Below, piece by piece: positions 15,337-22,175 of a stretch of 22,454 bases of DNA. The stretch's first letter is position 1; the number at the start of each line of letters is the position of its first letter. The DNA lies in the NCBI GenBank assembly GCA_038237895.1, contig JBBRYE010000055.1, positions 1 to 22,454 on the forward strand, read 5' to 3'. Under the pieces are notes generated by a model. It did no database searches. It saw nothing but the letters and a program-made list of their open reading frames with translations, and was not told the DNA's origin. Made by a program: the position numbers and the translations under genes. The DNA is from Pseudopedobacter sp038237895 (GTDB lineage: Bacteria > Bacteroidota > Bacteroidia > Sphingobacteriales > Sphingobacteriaceae).

Positions 15337-15600
15337 ATGGAAAATCCTAAAAACTCACAACAAAATAATCCTCTGCATGGTATAAAATTAGAAACCATTT
15401 TAACAGATTTGGTGGCCTATGTGGGTTGGGAGAAAATGGGAAACCAAATTCCTATAAATTGCTTTTTAAAAAATCCAACTATAAAATCTAGCCTCACTTT
15501 TTTAAGAAAAACACCCTGGGCTAGGGCTAAAGTAGAATATCTTTATCTTTATAATATTTTGCGGATAGAGAAATTTAAGAATTTGGATGAAAGTAAATAA
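15337..15600 (+). CDS. VF530 family (DUF2132) DNA-binding protein
   Basis: An 87-residue protein with the VF530/DUF2132 signature: NPLHGIKLETILTDLV near 11-26, YVGWEKMG near 29-36, INCFLKNPTIKSSLTFLRKT near 41-60 and PWARAKVEYLYLY near 61-73. The family is small, cytoplasmic and helical; the founding Vibrio protein structure suggested DNA binding, and the cellular role is still unclear. The length matches the family (70-90). It follows the PAS-LuxR gene on the same strand after 34 bp, so read-through is possible, but it also has its own candidate -7 element. Confidence 0.9.
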   Translation: MENPKNSQQNNPLHGIKLETILTDLVAYVGWEKMGNQIPINCFLKNPTIKSSLTFLRKTPWARAKVEYLYLYNILRIEKFKNLDESK

Positions 15601-15695
15601 ATGCGTTTACCGAAGCAAAATTCATTCTAATTTTCAATAGTAATATTTTCACAAATGCTAAAAAACGTTAATATTCTGATATTCCTTTTTAATGA

Positions 15696-15735
15696 TGCTT
15701 ATTTTAAGCACCTAATTGTTAATTTCGCAAATTAA
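15696..15735. promoter_or_regulatory. Two palindromes upstream of ftsX
   Basis: A perfect TGCTTA-TTT-TAAGCA palindrome (15696-15710) is followed by a TTAATTT-CGC-AAATTAA palindrome (15719-15735), 9-49 bp before the ftsX ATG. The second contains TAATTTCG, one mismatch from a Bacteroidota -7 box. They may be the operon promoter or operators; the A+T-rich composition makes chance symmetry possible. Confidence 0.35.
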
Positions 15736-15744
15736 GATTTGTTT

Positions 15745-16623
15745 ATGGAAGAATTTGAAGACAGCCGAGCAGCTAGAAAAACCAAAACCATTTATATTTC
15801 TACTGTGATAAGCATTTCTTTGGTGCTTTTAATGGTGGGTTTATTAGGTTTAATTTTAGTTCATGGGCGTAAATTGTCTAATTACGTAAAAGAAAATATT
15901 GTTTTAAACGTAATCATTAACGAAGGAACAAAAGAGGTTGAGGTACTACAATTGCAAAAGCAAATTGAAGCAAATAACTATGTAAAAAGCACTCAATATA
16001 TAAGTAAAGAATTAGCTGCTAGAAATCTAACACAGGATTTAGGTGAGGATTTCATCAAATTTTTAGGATATAATCCACTACTTTCTTCAATTGATGTTTA
16101 TATGAAAGCAGATTTTGCCAACAATCAAAGCATTGATATTTTAAGCAAACAACTGCAAAAAAACCCGATGATTAACGAGGTACGTTATCAAAAATCGTTG
16201 GTTGATATGATCAATCAAAACATAAGAACCATTTCTTTGGTGATTTTGGGTTTTGGCGGTGTATTATTAATTATTGCGGTTGCTTTAATTAACAATACCA
16301 TTCGCTTAGCCATTTATTCTCAAAGATTCATCATAAAAAGTATGCAATTGGTGGGTGCAACTCGTGGTTTTATCAGAAAGCCGTTTATAAATTATGGCAT
16401 TTTACATGGCTTTATAGCCGGTTTAATAGCAATTATATTATTGGTATTAACGTTGTACTTCGCTCAAAAAGAAATCCCAGAATTGGTGATATTAACCGAC
16501 TTCACAGAATTTGGGATTGTATTTTTAGGAGTAATTGGCGTTGGGATTTTGATATCGGGAATAAGCACCTATTTTGCAGTAACTAAATATTTAGGATTAA
16601 AAACACAAGACTTATATAGATAA
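15745..16623 (+). CDS. ftsX: Cell division protein FtsX
   Basis: The permease-like half of the FtsEX complex, which transmits septal ATPase activity to periplasmic peptidoglycan hydrolases. The product has 292 residues from the ATG at 15745 (an upstream TTG two codons earlier is unlikely). It has an N-terminal transmembrane helix at about 17-39, an extracytoplasmic domain to about 160 and three further helices at about 165-188, 215-243 and 252-280, the standard FtsX layout. The RKTKTIYISTVISISLVLLMVG start is typical of Bacteroidota FtsX. ftsE is not adjacent, as is common in this phylum. It heads a tight four-gene cluster with DUF3098, uppP and truB. Confidence 0.93.
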   Translation: MEEFEDSRAARKTKTIYISTVISISLVLLMVGLLGLILVHGRKLSNYVKENIVLNVIINEGTKEVEVLQLQKQIEANNYVKSTQYISKELAARNLTQDLGEDFIKFLGYNPLLSSIDVYMKADFANNQSIDILSKQLQKNPMINEVRYQKSLVDMINQNIRTISLVILGFGGVLLIIAVALINNTIRLAIYSQRFIIKSMQLVGATRGFIRKPFINYGILHGFIAGLIAIILLVLTLYFAQKEIPELVILTDFTEFGIVFLGVIGVGILISGISTYFAVTKYLGLKTQDLYR

Positions 16624-16625
16624 CT

Positions 16626-16862
16626 ATGGCTCAGAAACCAGTTAAAAATGTAGAAAGCGGAACAGTGCATTTCGTTTTTGGAAAACAAAATTATCAGCTT
16701 TTAATTGCAAGTATTGTTGTTGTAATTATTGGCTTTTTATTAATGAGCGGCACAACAGATATTTACAGTTTCAGGAAAATTGTTTTGGCTCCAATTGTTG
16801 TTATTGGAGGTTTCATTTTAGGATTTTTCGCAATTTTTAGAAAGTCGCCAGATAAAATATGA
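16626..16862 (+). CDS. DUF3098 family small membrane protein
   Basis: A 78-residue protein with two transmembrane helices (about 25-42 and 53-72), preceded by the conserved FVFGKQNYQLLIASI stretch and ending in FRKSPDKI. This is the DUF3098 pattern, a family found mainly in Bacteroidota and of unknown function. It begins 2 bp after the ftsX stop, and its own stop overlaps the uppP start (ATGA), so it is translationally linked to both. The conserved position suggests a role in cell division or lipid-carrier recycling, but that is inference from context only. Confidence 0.9.
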   Translation: MAQKPVKNVESGTVHFVFGKQNYQLLIASIVVVIIGFLLMSGTTDIYSFRKIVLAPIVVIGGFILGFFAIFRKSPDKI

Positions 16863-17653
16863 ATATTTTTGAAGTAATTGTATTGGCCATTATTGAAGGT
16901 CTTACAGAGTTTTTGCCAGTATCTTCAACAGGCCATATGATTATTGCTTCTTCTTTAATGGGCATCCAATCAGATGATTTTGTAAAACTATTTACAGTTG
17001 CCATACAGTTAGGAACTATACTTTCTGTAGTAGTATTATATTGGAAACGCTTTTTTAGAAGTTTCGATTTTTATTTTAAACTTTTAGCCGCTTTTATTCC
17101 AGCTGTAATTTTTGGGTTATTATTTAGCAAAAAAATTGATGAATTATTAGAAAGCCCATTAACAGTTGCCATTTCTTTAGTTGTTGGCGGGGTAATTTTA
17201 ATTTTTGTTGATAATTGGTTTAAGAATGCAACAGTAGACGATGCTGATCAAATTTCTTATCCAACAGCAATTAAAATTGGTATTTTTCAATGCTTGGCAA
17301 TGATTCCTGGCGTTTCACGTTCTGGAGCTTCTATTGTTGGTGGTATGACACAGAAATTAACCAGAAAAGCTGCAGCAGAATTTTCGTTCTTTTTGGCTGT
17401 ACCAACCATGTTTGCTGCAACAGCAAAAAAACTTTATGATTTTTATAAAGATGGGCACACCATCAATTCTCAGCAATTAAATTTATTATTAATTGGTAAT
17501 GTAATTGGTTTTGTAGTTGCTTTAATTGCTATTAAAAGCTTCATAGGTTATTTAACAAAAAATGGTTTTAGAGCATTCGGAATTTACCGTGTTATAGTTG
17601 GTACCATTATTATAGTTTTGCTTTTAAGCGGACATTCTTTAAAAATTATTTAA
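16859..17653 (+). CDS. uppP: Undecaprenyl-diphosphate phosphatase
   Basis: An integral membrane enzyme of the BacA/UppP family that dephosphorylates undecaprenyl diphosphate, so the lipid carrier for peptidoglycan and other envelope polymers can be reused; it also gives low-level bacitracin resistance. The 264-residue product shows both family motifs: EGLTEFLPVSSTGH (13-26, with E17 and H26) and PGVSRSGAS (150-158, with R154). It has about eight hydrophobic segments. The start overlaps the DUF3098 stop by 4 bp, and the stop overlaps the truB start by 1 bp. Confidence 0.96.
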   Translation: MNIFEVIVLAIIEGLTEFLPVSSTGHMIIASSLMGIQSDDFVKLFTVAIQLGTILSVVVLYWKRFFRSFDFYFKLLAAFIPAVIFGLLFSKKIDELLESPLTVAISLVVGGVILIFVDNWFKNATVDDADQISYPTAIKIGIFQCLAMIPGVSRSGASIVGGMTQKLTRKAAAEFSFFLAVPTMFAATAKKLYDFYKDGHTINSQQLNLLLIGNVIGFVVALIAIKSFIGYLTKNGFRAFGIYRVIVGTIIIVLLLSGHSLKII

Positions 17654-18375
17654 TGAGTGAAAACGAGAAGCGATTCCCGAAATTCAATTTTATAGAAGGC
17701 GAAGTTCTTTTACTTAATAAACCTTATTCATGGACATCTTTTGATGTTGTAGGCAAACTCCGCAATTCTTTTAAACCCTTAAAATTAAAAGTTGGTCACG
17801 CTGGTACTTTAGACCCTTTGGCAACCGGTTTATTGATTATTTGTACTGGTAAACTCACCAAACAAATAGATACTTACCAAGCAGAGGAAAAGGAATATAC
17901 CGGAACTTTTACCCTAGGGGCTACCACTCCATCTTATGATTTAGAAACAGAAGTTGATCAAACGTTTGATATTTCTAACATCACAGAGACACAAATTTTA
18001 GATAATTGCAAACATTTTATTGGCGAATTAGATCAATTTCCTCCAGCCCATTCTGCAATAAAAGTAGGTGGAGAGCGCTTATATTTAAAAGCCAGAAGGG
18101 GAGAAGAAGTAGAGTTAAAATCAAGAAAAGTAACCATTATAGAATTTGAGATTACTAAAATTGAATTACCAGAAATTGATTTTAGGGTAGTTTGCACCAA
18201 AGGAACTTATATCCGTTCTTTAGCTAAAGATTTTGGAGAGAAACTAAATAATGGCGCTCACCTTTCTAAATTGAAAAGAACACGCAGCGGAAACTTTAAG
18301 ATAGAAGATGCGTTTGAAATTATGGAATTAGTAAATCATATCAGAGAGATTAAGACTGAAGAAGATTTTAAGTAG
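17653..18375 (+). CDS. truB: tRNA pseudouridine(55) synthase
   Basis: TruB converts U55 in the T-loop of nearly all tRNAs to pseudouridine. The 240-residue product has the catalytic motif HAGTLDPLATGLL with D54 as nucleophile, an early KPYSWTSFDVV block (23-32) and the KGTYIRSLAKDFG block near 184-196 typical of the family. It lacks the C-terminal PUA domain of the E. coli enzyme, as other Bacteroidota TruB proteins do. Its start overlaps the uppP stop by one base. A REP-like repeat lies between its stop and ribF. Confidence 0.96.
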   Translation: MSENEKRFPKFNFIEGEVLLLNKPYSWTSFDVVGKLRNSFKPLKLKVGHAGTLDPLATGLLIICTGKLTKQIDTYQAEEKEYTGTFTLGATTPSYDLETEVDQTFDISNITETQILDNCKHFIGELDQFPPAHSAIKVGGERLYLKARRGEEVELKSRKVTIIEFEITKIELPEIDFRVVCTKGTYIRSLAKDFGEKLNNGAHLSKLKRTRSGNFKIEDAFEIMELVNHIREIKTEEDFK

Positions 18376-18405
18376 GGGTTTTAAAAGTTTAAAGTTAAAA
18401 GTTGC

Positions 18406-18502
18406 TCGTCATGTCGACGAAGGAGACATCTCACAAATAGTTATTAATGCTACAAGCATCCCTTGCTAATGTGACTTCTCGTTCCTCGAAGTGACCGAAC
18501 GA
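18406..18502. repeat. Degenerate REP-like inverted repeat
   Basis: The left arm 18406-18434 (begins TCGTCATGTCGACGAAGGAG) and the right arm 18471-18502 are imperfect inverted copies around a 36-nt loop. The arms are G+C-rich for this genome. They resemble the Bacteroidota intergenic palindrome of the form GTCATTTCGACGAAGGAGAAATCTC, which I recognise as a common repeat in this phylum. An A+T-rich run with repeated AAAGTT/AAAAGTT lies just before it (18382-18402). It separates truB from ribF. The arms have diverged, so it looks old. Confidence 0.65.
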
Positions 18503-18528
18503 AAAAAAATATAATCTAACATCAAAAA

Positions 18529-19545
18529 ATGCGCATCTACCATCATATCAATGATTTTAAAAAGTTAGAAAATGCTGTGGTTACCATCGGCACTTTTGAC
18601 GGCGTACATTTGGGGCATCAAAAAATTATTAAAAAGCTAGTACAAGAGGCTAAAGAAATTGGAGGTGAATCTGTTATCCTAACTTTTTTCCCTCATCCTC
18701 GGATGATTTTAAATCCAGAGGATCATCAGGTAAAAATGATCAATACCATGGCAGAAAAAGCAAAGTTGCTACAAGATTTTGGGGTTGATCATCTAATCAT
18801 TACTCCATTTACCAGAGATTTTTCTAATCAAAGTCCGCAAGATTATATTAAAGATATTTTGATTGGGCAAATAGGAATGAAATCTATTGTAATAGGTTAT
18901 GATCATCGTTTTGGGAAAGACAGAAAAGGTAGTTTTGCAGAGCTTGAAGATTTTAGCAATGTTTATAATTATCAAATAAACGAGATACCAGAGGAAGATA
19001 TTAAAAATTTAGCCGTTTCATCAACAAGAATAAGAAAATCTTTAGCCAAAGGCGATGTTGATGATGCCAATGAATTAATGGGCCATCCTTTTGTTTTATG
19101 CGGAAAAGTTATCAAAGGCGATCAAATTGGCAGGACTTTAGGTTATCCAACTGCAAATTTATTTGTAGAAGAAAACTACAAACTTATTCCTTCTGATGGG
19201 ATTTACGCTGTTACGGTAGAAATTCAAGAGAATAAAAATAAGAATCAAGAATTGCATAATCCTTATCAACCTGTAAATTCTAAACTTCAAAATTCTAGCA
19301 TCTCACATCTCAGCTCTAAAATATACCAAGGCATGGCTTATATTGGCCATAGGCCAACCATAAACGGATTGAGCCAAAATATTGAAGTGAATATATTTGA
19401 TTTTTCTGAAGACATCTATCATCAAAATATCAAAATGGAGTTTTTGCATTTTATCCGTCATGATGTAAAATTTGAAGGATTAGCAAAACTAACCGAACAA
19501 TTAGGAAAAGACAAAAAAGCTACTTTATCTTATTTTGAAGTTTAG
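18529..19545 (+). CDS. ribF: Bifunctional riboflavin kinase / FAD synthetase with an insertion
   Basis: RibF phosphorylates riboflavin to FMN and adenylylates it to FAD. The N-terminal FAD synthetase domain shows GTFDGVHLGH (21-30), YDHRFGKDRKG (124-134) and SSTRIRKSL (164-172). The C-terminal kinase domain shows GYPTANL (205-211), where T208 and N210 bind Mg-ATP, and IGHRPTING (272-280). At 338 residues it is about 30 longer than usual. The excess is a polar segment at about 234-264 between the two beta strands AVTVEI and YQGMAYIG, normally joined by a short turn, so activity is probably kept. It follows truB in the usual Bacteroidota order. Confidence 0.95.
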   Translation: MRIYHHINDFKKLENAVVTIGTFDGVHLGHQKIIKKLVQEAKEIGGESVILTFFPHPRMILNPEDHQVKMINTMAEKAKLLQDFGVDHLIITPFTRDFSNQSPQDYIKDILIGQIGMKSIVIGYDHRFGKDRKGSFAELEDFSNVYNYQINEIPEEDIKNLAVSSTRIRKSLAKGDVDDANELMGHPFVLCGKVIKGDQIGRTLGYPTANLFVEENYKLIPSDGIYAVTVEIQENKNKNQELHNPYQPVNSKLQNSSISHLSSKIYQGMAYIGHRPTINGLSQNIEVNIFDFSEDIYHQNIKMEFLHFIRHDVKFEGLAKLTEQLGKDKKATLSYFEV

Positions 19546-19547
19546 CT

Positions 19548-20006
19548 TTATTGCTTATTAAACGCACTTTCATAAAGATCAATCCATTCTGTTGGTGTCA
19601 TCTTTGTTATCAATTCTGCTATAAGTTGATAAGGGATTTCACTGATTTTTTTAAACCTGATGCAACTTTTCCCCATATCTAATTTTGATGCAGAAAATTT
19701 AGGGTACTCATTTATAAACCAGTCATATAAATTTTTATCCGCATAAATACCCATGTGATAAACAGCAATGAAATTCTTTTGGGAAGCAATACTTAAAAAT
19801 GGTAAAGGTAATTTAGGATTACAATGGTAACCTTTTGGATAAATAGAATGTGGCACACCGTATCCAATCATGCCGTAACTGATGGATTCCTTAAATCCTT
19901 TAGGTAAATTTTCAAGGATTACTTTTCTCAGTTTTTTGAAGGCTTCTTTTCTCTCTTCGGGTAAGTTTTCTATGTAAATATCTGGGCTTAAAGATTCTAA
20001 TTCCAT
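19548..20006 (-). CDS. DUF1801 domain-containing protein
   Basis: A 152-residue cytoplasmic protein of the DUF1801 (YdhG-like) family. The typical blocks are visible: YIENLPEERKEAFKKLRKVI near 11-30, KESISYGMIGYGV near 38-50, FLSIASQKNFIAVYHMG near 72-88 and MGKSCIRFKKISEIP near 110-124. Family members are small alpha/beta proteins of unknown biochemical role, sometimes likened to iron-chaperone (frataxin-fold) proteins. It ends 2 bp from the convergent ribF stop. It lies 48 bp downstream of the GNAT gene on the same strand, so the two may share a transcript. Confidence 0.85.
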   Translation of the reverse strand: MELESLSPDIYIENLPEERKEAFKKLRKVILENLPKGFKESISYGMIGYGVPHSIYPKGYHCNPKLPLPFLSIASQKNFIAVYHMGIYADKNLYDWFINEYPKFSASKLDMGKSCIRFKKISEIPYQLIAELITKMTPTEWIDLYESAFNKQ

Positions 20007-20054
20007 TTTTTTATTTTAAGGTTCTAAAATATTTTAGGTTAGGCTATTTATTTT

Positions 20055-20591
20055 CTAGTCTTTAGTTTTATTTAAATCTAATTCCATAAACAACATATAG
20101 TTTTTAAATTCTGCCGGAATTTCCGTTTCAGGATAAGCTTCAATTTCGTAAAAACCCAAACTTCTATACAGTGAGTGAGCTGCTTCCATAAATTTCGGAC
20201 TGTCAAGCCTAACTTTTTTGTAACCAACTTTTTTTGCTTCAATTAAAAGACCTTCAAGTATAGCTCTTCCTGCTCCAATTCTTCTAATTGTTGGGTCAAC
20301 AAACATGCGTTTTATTTCGCCAATTTCTTGGCTGATGCTTTTTAAACTTCCAAGTCCGCAAATTTTGTTTTGACAAATTGCAACAATTAGTTGCCCATGT
20401 GGGGGCTGAAATTTACTAATTTGTTCAATATCCTGTTCAACTGTTTCTTTAGGATTGTGAGGATGAACACCATGTAGTTCTTGCATTTTGTTATTCCCCC
20501 AAACTAAATAGTCAAACCATAATTTTTTAACGGCTGCTAAATCGTTAGGAATTTGTACAGTTCTTGTGACTACCTTTTCTGTTTTGTTCAT
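20055..20591 (-). CDS. GNAT family N-acetyltransferase
   Basis: A 178-residue acetyltransferase. GNAT motif A reads EIKRMFVDPTIRRIGAGRAIL (about 92-112), with the acetyl-CoA pyrophosphate loop RRIGAG at 103-108. Motif B follows as LDSPKFMEAAHSLYRSLGFYEIE (129-151). These features predict acetyl-CoA-dependent acylation of an amine; the substrate (amino acid, drug, peptide) cannot be told. The C-terminus ENYMLFMEL-like strand (about 167-175) closes the fold. The start at 20591 has no recognisable promoter within 53 bp, so it may be transcribed from the glycosyltransferase upstream. GNAT genes of this type are common accessory cargo. Confidence 0.9.
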   Translation of the reverse strand: MNKTEKVVTRTVQIPNDLAAVKKLWFDYLVWGNNKMQELHGVHPHNPKETVEQDIEQISKFQPPHGQLIVAICQNKICGLGSLKSISQEIGEIKRMFVDPTIRRIGAGRAILEGLLIEAKKVGYKKVRLDSPKFMEAAHSLYRSLGFYEIEAYPETEIPAEFKNYMLFMELDLNKTKD

Positions 20592-20644
20592 TATTTAAAA
20601 ATGTTTGAGTTATATTATTGATAATAAAGTATAAGATAGGTTTT

Positions 20645-21868
20645 TCATTCATAAATTGCTTTACTTATTAAGTTGTACCAATTAGCTTTAAGTACCTCAT
20701 TATTTAATGTTTTAACTACGATTTGTTTAGCTTGCTTCGCCTTTTCTTTGTAAAAAGGATAGTTATTTTGCACTTCCAATAAAGCGTTTGCAACTGTTTC
20801 TGAATTCAAATCCTTAATAATTATTATTTCGTTTGATAGAAAATCTTTAGCATAACCATTATTAGATGTAATCACAGGTATTTCTGCTAATGAAGCTTCA
20901 ACCGTTGGAAGCCCGAATGATTCATATTCGCTAATTAGAATTAACGCTAAAGTTTTTTCAAATAGTTCTTTAATTTTATTATCATTTGCAGAATCTATAA
21001 AACGTACTGGAATATTTTTAGAAGTCATTTCTTCAATTTTCGATAGCACTTTAACTGCATAGTTGTTATATCCTTTGTCTCCTGCTATTACCAATTCAAT
21101 AGGGTTATTTGCCTTTTTATAGTATATTTCATAAGCCTCCAAAAGCAACAAAATATTTTTCCTTTTTTCTAGCTTAGCTAAACACAAGAAAATATCTTGT
21201 GTTTTAGATTCAACGTTTTCGAAAAAATGATGATACCCATTAGAAATTACTGTAGAATTTGTTTTTTTCTTAAAAACCTTTTCAAAATCTTTTTTTACAT
21301 CATCAGTAATAAAAACAATGGAATGTGAAAAAAATGAAAAAATACTCAGTTGCGACCATATCACATCCAGGACATCGTTTTTTAATTCCTTTTCTTGCTT
21401 GTATTTTATTAATCCCTCATTTGTCATTAACGCTTCCGCATTTTTATCCGTTAACCAATTGTTAATCACCTTAAAGTAATTACCTTCTTTTAAATCAAGA
21501 CGAATATTAACATCATCAATAGTTGGAAGGGCTTTCTCGCTTTTTAAGTACCAAAAATCATGTAATATGGTAATGGTTTTGGTTGTAATAAACGGGGAAA
21601 TATTAAATTGTGGGTTTAAATATAAATCAAAGTTGTATTTAAGAATTAACTGTGGTGTTTCGTGAACTTCTTCGATGGAAAGAGGTTTAGCTTTGGTCAC
21701 AATACATCTGCTTTCATTTAAATTATACTGAATGATGTTTTCTTCGGAAGTGAAATAGTAAAATTCAATTGAGTCAAAATCGGTTAAATTGTTTACAATC
21801 CATTGAGTAACCCTACCAATACCACTATTAAGTTTTCTTCTTACATCAATTAGAACTTTTTTTTTCAT
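20645..21868 (-). CDS. Family 4 glycosyltransferase (GT-B fold)
   Basis: A 407-residue glycosyltransferase counted from the ATG at 21868, which gives the standard N-terminus MKKKVLIDVRRKLNSGIGRV with the GIGR loop of GT4 enzymes. The in-frame extension to 21976 runs into a palindromic element and is rejected. The C-terminal nucleotide-sugar domain has CLAKLEKRKN (about 229-238), VIAGDKGYNN (260-269) and the EX7E motif in EYESFGLPTVEA (E316, E324). No membrane segment is seen, so the enzyme is probably a peripheral cytoplasmic one acting on a cell-envelope glycan or lipid. It is an orphan: no other polysaccharide gene is near. A candidate -7 element lies in the palindrome upstream. Confidence 0.87.
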   Translation of the reverse strand: MKKKVLIDVRRKLNSGIGRVTQWIVNNLTDFDSIEFYYFTSEENIIQYNLNESRCIVTKAKPLSIEEVHETPQLILKYNFDLYLNPQFNISPFITTKTITILHDFWYLKSEKALPTIDDVNIRLDLKEGNYFKVINNWLTDKNAEALMTNEGLIKYKQEKELKNDVLDVIWSQLSIFSFFSHSIVFITDDVKKDFEKVFKKKTNSTVISNGYHHFFENVESKTQDIFLCLAKLEKRKNILLLLEAYEIYYKKANNPIELVIAGDKGYNNYAVKVLSKIEEMTSKNIPVRFIDSANDNKIKELFEKTLALILISEYESFGLPTVEASLAEIPVITSNNGYAKDFLSNEIIIIKDLNSETVANALLEVQNNYPFYKEKAKQAKQIVVKTLNNEVLKANWYNLISKAIYE

Positions 21869-21896
21869 CGATGATGCTGGGTTTTTATAGATATAG

Positions 21897-22026
21897 ATAA
21901 CGTTTTGCAAGTTTGTACTGAAATGGCATTGCTTGCAGAACCATTTTCGTTCGCACAGACCAAAGTTAATAACCAAAAACCTGAGTTGAACTATCGTCTG
22001 TCATTTTTGCGCAAATTTGCTGTTAT
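21897..22026. repeat. attC-like imperfect palindrome (130 bp)
   Basis: The outer arms ATAAC (21897-21901) and GTTAT (22022-22026) pair. Inside them GCAAGTTTG (21907-21915) pairs with CAAATTTGC (22012-22020) with one G-T wobble, and AAATGGCA (21921-21928) pairs with TGTCATTT (21999-22006) with one wobble. The blocks are separated by 5-nt internal loops on both sides, and the outer gaps are asymmetric (5 nt against 1 nt). This stepwise, imperfect, asymmetric foldback with R- and L-like boxes is the layout of integron attC sites, and 130 bp is within their size range. The boxes match the consensus only partly (GTTATGC against GTTRRRY). No integrase gene is in the window. Confidence 0.6.
21961..21968 (-). 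promoter_or_regulatory. Candidate -7 promoter element for the family 4 glycosyltransferase gene
   Basis: Minus-strand TAACTTTG matches TAnnTTTG exactly and lies in the unpaired centre of the palindromic element, about 93 bp before the glycosyltransferase ATG. The -33 position holds GTTC rather than TTTG, so support is partial. Confidence 0.35.
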
Positions 22027-22175
22027 GCGCTGGGCTTTATATTCATTTCAAGATTCCGTTTTCTAAAGTAATCCACTATTTCCTTTTTGGTCATTTTGGA
22101 TAATTTTTCACTCAACTTGTTCCTTTGTTGTCGCATGAAATCTACTGCGTCAAATTCTTTATCAATTGTCTTCAT
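22023..22175 (-). CDS. Small protein, putative antitoxin partner of the PIN protein
   Basis: A 50-residue ORF read on the minus strand from the ATG at 22175 to TAA at 22023-22025. It begins MKTIDKEFDAVDFMRQQR, continues with a charged helical stretch KLSEKLSKMTKKEIVDYFRK, and ends with NIKPSA. The pattern 'fDav.fmr..R..lse....mt..ei..yf' is one I associate with small proteins encoded directly after PIN-domain genes in Bacteroidota and cyanobacteria, where they are predicted antitoxins. It overlaps the 3' end of the PIN gene by 14 nt, so the two are translationally linked. Its stop codon lies inside the outer arm of the attC-like palindrome. Confidence 0.65.
   Translation of the reverse strand: MKTIDKEFDAVDFMRQQRNKLSEKLSKMTKKEIVDYFRKRNLEMNIKPSA

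Noticed and set aside
21869..21976. N-terminal extension of the family 4 glycosyltransferase (36 residues with a CxxxWFCKQC stretch)
   Set aside because: The extension translates the palindromic element. Family members begin at the MKKKVLIDVRR Met, and the Cys-rich look is a by-product of the repeat sequence.
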